From a bacterium (lineage in GTDB: Bacteria > Auribacterota > Auribacteria > Auribacterales > Auribacteraceae): a DNA stretch of 8,720 bases. Numbering within the stretch: position 1 is the stretch's first letter; the number at the start of each line of letters is the position of its first letter. Under the pieces are notes generated by a model, which was not told where the DNA came from, made no database searches, and saw only the letters and a list, made by a program, of their open reading frames with translations. Where the stretch lies: positions 1 to 8,720 of the forward strand of contig JAGGZS010000002.1 of NCBI GenBank assembly GCA_021161885.1. Direction: 5' to 3'. Of this stretch, positions 6,427-8,720 are shown piece by piece. A program made the position numbers and the translations under genes.

Positions 6427-7937
6427 TTCCGCTCCTGATTTTCTATATTTTCCGCCAGAGAAACCGCTTTAATCATGGCTTTAGCCTTATTCATTGTTTC
6501 AAAATATTCATTCGCCGGGTCAGAGTCAGCTACGATACCAGCTCCAGCCTGAATATAAACCTTGTTATCTTTATAGATTATAGTACGGATGGTAATAGCT
6601 GAATCAAGGTTGCCGTCAAAACTGAAATATCCTACCGCCCCCGCGTAAGGGCCTCGCCTGATATTTTCCAGCTCGTCAATAATCTGCATCGCCCTGATCT
6701 TAGGCGCACCCGATACGGTACCCGCGGGAAACGAGGCTTTCACTAATTCATATACATTGCTGTCATCTTTCAAAATGCCTTTTATATCGGATACAATATG
6801 CATTACATGGGAATAATGTTCGATTATCATAAACTCGTTTTGCTCCATATGAACCGTATTGTATTTGCATACCCTGCCCAGATCGTTCCTGCCCAGGTCA
6901 ACAAGCATAATGTGCTCAGCGCATTCTTTCGGGTCGGCGAGAAGGTCTTTTTCCAGTTCAAGGTCTTCTTTTAGGGTTTTACCACGTTTTCTTGTGCCTG
7001 CTATCGGACGGATCTCAGCTGCCGAGTCTTCACATCTTACCATAATTTCAGGAGACGACCCGATAATCGAAAAATCATCAAGACTTAAATAATACATGTA
7101 TGGAGACGGATTAATAGAACGCAACGCCCTGTACAGATTTATGGGCGAAGCTATGGTTTGCGCACTAAAACGTTGAGACAAAACCACCTGAAAAATATCA
7201 CCGGCATATATATAATCTTTGGCTTTTTTAACTGCCTGCTCGAATTCATCCTGCGTCATGTTCGAGTGAATATTTTTCTCGGTTTCCGTCGAGACAGTCA
7301 TATCACACGGGATTGCAGGCACGAAAGCGGATAACTTTCCGATCTCATTATTGATATCCGCTACAGCTTTTTCATAAGCCTGTTCCAAGCTGGGAAAGTC
7401 ATTGGTGTGGGCATTGGATACAACTATTATTTTGTTCATTACGTGATCAAATATAATTATGGTGTCTGTAACCATAAAATAAGCGTCGTCAAGCAAAAGA
7501 TCGTTGGGGTTTTCCTGCGGAATATTTTCAAAATAAGATACCATCGCGTAACCGATAAACCCTACCGCCCCTCCGCAAAACCGAGGCAGCTCCGGCAATG
7601 AAACAGGATTGTACTTGCCCATAAAATTTTTGAGCTCATTAAACGGGTTTTTCGCTGATTCAATTATCGTAGATTTATTATTTTCTATTATTTCAACATT
7701 ACCGTCTTTTATTTTAATGACCGCGCGCGGATTGCTGCCGATAAACGAATACCTGCCTATGTTCTCATTTCTTTCAACACTCTCCATCAAAAAAACATTT
7801 TTCGAATTTGCGCTATTATCTATTTTCTTTAAGATAGACAACGGGGTTTCCAAATCGGCAAGGATTTCTTTGTAAACAGGGATAAGATTGCCTTGGCTGC
7901 TTAACTCTTTAAACTTATCTAAATCAGGATAAAACAT
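6417..7937 (-). CDS. trpE: anthranilate synthase component I
   Basis: A 506-residue chorismate-utilising enzyme making anthranilate from chorismate and ammonia, the first committed tryptophan step. The N-terminal regulatory part has the FLMESVE segment (49-55), with E52-S53 matching the LLES tryptophan-binding motif, and GRYSFIG (61-67). The second tryptophan-contact segment NPSPYMYYL is at 276-284, so feedback inhibition is likely. The catalytic domain shows GSSPE (293-297), PIAGTRKRG (311-319), LVDLGRND (345-352), AGTVSGAPKIRAM (405-417), GAVGYF (433-438) and AGAGIVADSDPANEYFE (464-480). Alanine in PIAGT, where PabB has lysine, favours TrpE. The start is 18 nt after the TPR gene stop, with only a weak AAGTGA ribosome site, so it probably depends on upstream translation. 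No leader peptide or attenuator was found. Confidence 0.97.
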   Translation of the reverse strand: MFYPDLDKFKELSSQGNLIPVYKEILADLETPLSILKKIDNSANSKNVFLMESVERNENIGRYSFIGSNPRAVIKIKDGNVEIIENNKSTIIESAKNPFNELKNFMGKYNPVSLPELPRFCGGAVGFIGYAMVSYFENIPQENPNDLLLDDAYFMVTDTIIIFDHVMNKIIVVSNAHTNDFPSLEQAYEKAVADINNEIGKLSAFVPAIPCDMTVSTETEKNIHSNMTQDEFEQAVKKAKDYIYAGDIFQVVLSQRFSAQTIASPINLYRALRSINPSPYMYYLSLDDFSIIGSSPEIMVRCEDSAAEIRPIAGTRKRGKTLKEDLELEKDLLADPKECAEHIMLVDLGRNDLGRVCKYNTVHMEQNEFMIIEHYSHVMHIVSDIKGILKDDSNVYELVKASFPAGTVSGAPKIRAMQIIDELENIRRGPYAGAVGYFSFDGNLDSAITIRTIIYKDNKVYIQAGAGIVADSDPANEYFETMNKAKAMIKAVSLAENIENQERKCY

Positions 7938-7955
7938 ACTATTTTTTCACTTAAA

Positions 7956-8597
7956 TTATTTTTGGTTTTTCTTGGGTAACTTCAAAAAAAGTTCTCTTTG
8001 GGTAATGCCTTTACTCTCTAACTTGTTTAAACATTTTTCCGCTTCATCAAATTTGCCGAGATTAATATAGTTTTCCGCAAGGAGCTTAAGGGCTTCTACT
8101 TTTTCGGGATCCGCTTCGAGAATTTTTTCGGTATATTTTACGGATTCATCAAACTTATTAATATTTTTATAGCAATTAGCTAAATTATAATAAATTACAT
8201 ATTTTTTGCTGTAATTCGGGTCGATTTCCAAGGCTTTCTCATAATGCGGCGCGGCATCTGAATATTTTTTTAAATTAAATAACGCATTAGCCAAATTCAT
8301 TTGCACAATAAATAAATCGGGATTCAAGTCAAGAACCTTTTTAAACGATTCAATAGCCTTGTCTTTTTGATGCTGTTTATCGTAAATTATGCCTAAATTG
8401 AAAAAAATCCGCATTGTCATTTCTTTATCTGGGTTAAACGATAATGCTTTTTTGTATTCAATTACCGCTTCTTTGAACATTTCTTTTTCTCCGTAAACAT
8501 AAGCCCTGTTAAAATTGTCTTCGGGAGCTTGGGAATATATTTTTGGGGTTACTAAAAACATAACAGCAAAAACTAAAAAGATTTTTTTAAAATTCAT
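7956..8597 (-). CDS. exported tetratricopeptide-repeat protein
   Basis: The protein has 213 residues from the ATG at 8597. The N-terminus is a signal peptide: MNFKK, a hydrophobic core (IFLVFAVMFLV), then cleavage probably around IYSQA (residues ~19-23). The rest is about five consecutive TPR units near residues 28-56, 62-94, 96-128, 132-165 and 166-199. They show the usual spacing of small and aromatic residues and ends such as ALEIDPN and VLDLNPD. TPR arrays are protein-binding scaffolds and the partner is unknown. An earlier in-frame ATG at 8609 would add MEKK but has no ribosome site. GGAG at 8604-8607 is 6 nt from the 8597 ATG, which decides the start. It is the first gene of the promoter-trpE-trpG-nif3 block and is only 18 nt from trpE, but nothing in it suggests a tryptophan role. 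Confidence 0.9.
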   Translation of the reverse strand: MNFKKIFLVFAVMFLVTPKIYSQAPEDNFNRAYVYGEKEMFKEAVIEYKKALSFNPDKEMTMRIFFNLGIIYDKQHQKDKAIESFKKVLDLNPDLFIVQMNLANALFNLKKYSDAAPHYEKALEIDPNYSKKYVIYYNLANCYKNINKFDESVKYTEKILEADPEKVEALKLLAENYINLGKFDEAEKCLNKLESKGITQRELFLKLPKKNQK

Positions 8598-8603
8598 TTT
8601 TTT

Positions 8604-8607
8604 CTCC
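8604..8607 (-). promoter_or_regulatory. ribosome binding site fixing the TPR gene start
   Basis: GGAG on the minus strand lies 6 nt upstream of the ATG at 8597 and inside the codons that would follow the alternative ATG at 8609. This spacing supports initiation at 8597. Confidence 0.65.
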
Positions 8608-8617
8608 ATTTTTTAAG

Positions 8618-8653
8618 TTACTTTACATTATATTATATTAATCAGTAAAGTAA
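8618..8653 (-). repeat. 9-bp inverted repeat spanning the promoter of the TPR-trp block
   Basis: On the minus strand TTACTTTAC (8645-8653) and GTAAAGTAA (8618-8626) are perfect reverse complements separated by 18 nt. The left arm overlaps the -35 and the right arm runs from just after the -10 to the expected start of transcription. This is the geometry of a repressor operator. In such AT-rich DNA a 9-bp inverted repeat also occurs by chance, so only its position makes it notable. Confidence 0.35.
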
Positions 8654-8654
8654 A
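8627..8654 (-). promoter_or_regulatory. candidate promoter of the TPR-trpE-trpG-nif3 block
   Basis: On the minus strand there is a perfect TATAAT at 8627-8632, with a second overlapping TATAAT at 8632-8637. TTTACT (8649-8654, four of six -35 bases) is 16 nt upstream of the first. Transcription would start near 8620, giving a leader of only about 20 nt before the TPR gene ATG. There is no space for an attenuator or T-box between this site and the operon. Confidence 0.5.
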
Positions 8655-8655
8655 T

Positions 8656-8720
8656 TTAATACGATTTTTTTTTAAGATCATTCAACTTATTTTTGATTTT
8701 TTTTTGGTCAGGCTTAATAA
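8656..8720 (-). CDS. C-terminal tail of an upstream protein (5' part outside window)
   Basis: From the window edge, one minus-strand frame reads 20 codons to a TAA at 8656-8658, giving IKPDQKKIKNKLNDLKKKSY. The lysine-rich helical end with an I-x-PD start resembles the last helix of many TPR proteins, so this could be a second TPR gene upstream of the one at 7956. The other two frames stop sooner or look less protein-like. The evidence is thin because so little is visible. Confidence 0.4.
   Translation of the reverse strand, partial: IKPDQKKIKNKLNDLKKKSY

Noticed and set aside
6859..7875. Several plus-strand open frames opposite trpE
   Set aside because: Short, antisense to a well-conserved gene, and rich in Ser/Arg as expected for shadow frames.
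6417..7937. Component I could be aminodeoxychorismate synthase (PabB)
   Set aside because: The PIAGT motif has alanine where PabB usually has its nucleophilic lysine, and the N-terminal tryptophan-binding segment is retained. TrpE is the better call.
7938..7955. Promoter or trp leader/attenuator directly before trpE
   Set aside because: The gap is only 18 nt and holds no leader peptide, hairpin pair or promoter.

Overview
The window is AT-rich (roughly two thirds A+T by eye) and every gene I can support lies on the minus strand, so transcription runs from high to low coordinates. Shine-Dalgarno cores of the GGAG type, sigma-70-like promoters, the MEP isoprenoid pathway (IspH) and a tryptophan pathway mark it as bacterial. 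A gut or sediment anaerobe of an Elusimicrobiota- or Omnitrophota-like lineage would fit the composition and gene mix. That placement is only an impression, because no rRNA or other strong marker is present.

Layout, in transcription order. At the right edge is the last 20 codons of a protein (8656-8720). A promoter with a consensus -10 sits inside a 9-bp inverted repeat (8618-8654). It precedes a tight block: an exported TPR protein (7956-8597), trpE (6417-7937), trpG (5860-6426, overlapping trpE by 10 nt) and a Nif3-family metal protein (5099-5854, 5 nt after trpG). A strong TTGATA-N17-TATAAT promoter (5026-5054) then drives a secreted protein of unknown function (4183-4959). Its leader can fold to cover its own ribosome binding site. 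A weaker candidate promoter precedes recQ (1739-4057). The recQ stop codon overlaps, as ATGA, the start of the last gene, which reads off the left edge of the window.

That last gene (1-1742) is the main discovery. It is an uninterrupted 580-codon reading frame with a complete IspH (LytB) iron-sulfur enzyme in its first ~280 residues. A multi-spanning UbiA-type prenyltransferase-like membrane domain makes up the rest. It is easily missed because it has no stop codon inside the window. Fusing the last MEP-pathway enzyme to an isoprenoid-transfer-type membrane domain suggests membrane tethering of IPP/DMAPP production, or hand-over of product. The UbiA half keeps the second Asp-rich motif but has no aspartate at all where the first should lie, so its chemistry is uncertain. 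An in-phase A-AAA-AAA slippery run sits exactly at the domain junction, and a -1 shift there would release a free IspH.

Functionally, TrpE and TrpG form anthranilate synthase, the committed step of tryptophan synthesis. The PIAGTR motif and the retained Trp-binding residues favour a feedback-inhibited anthranilate synthase over a PabB. No other trp gene is in the window. RecQ is a housekeeping DNA repair helicase with helicase, zinc and RQC domains but no recognisable HRDC. No RNA genes, CRISPR arrays, insertion sequences or convincing rho-independent terminators were seen. There is no gene-free stretch longer than about 125 bases.
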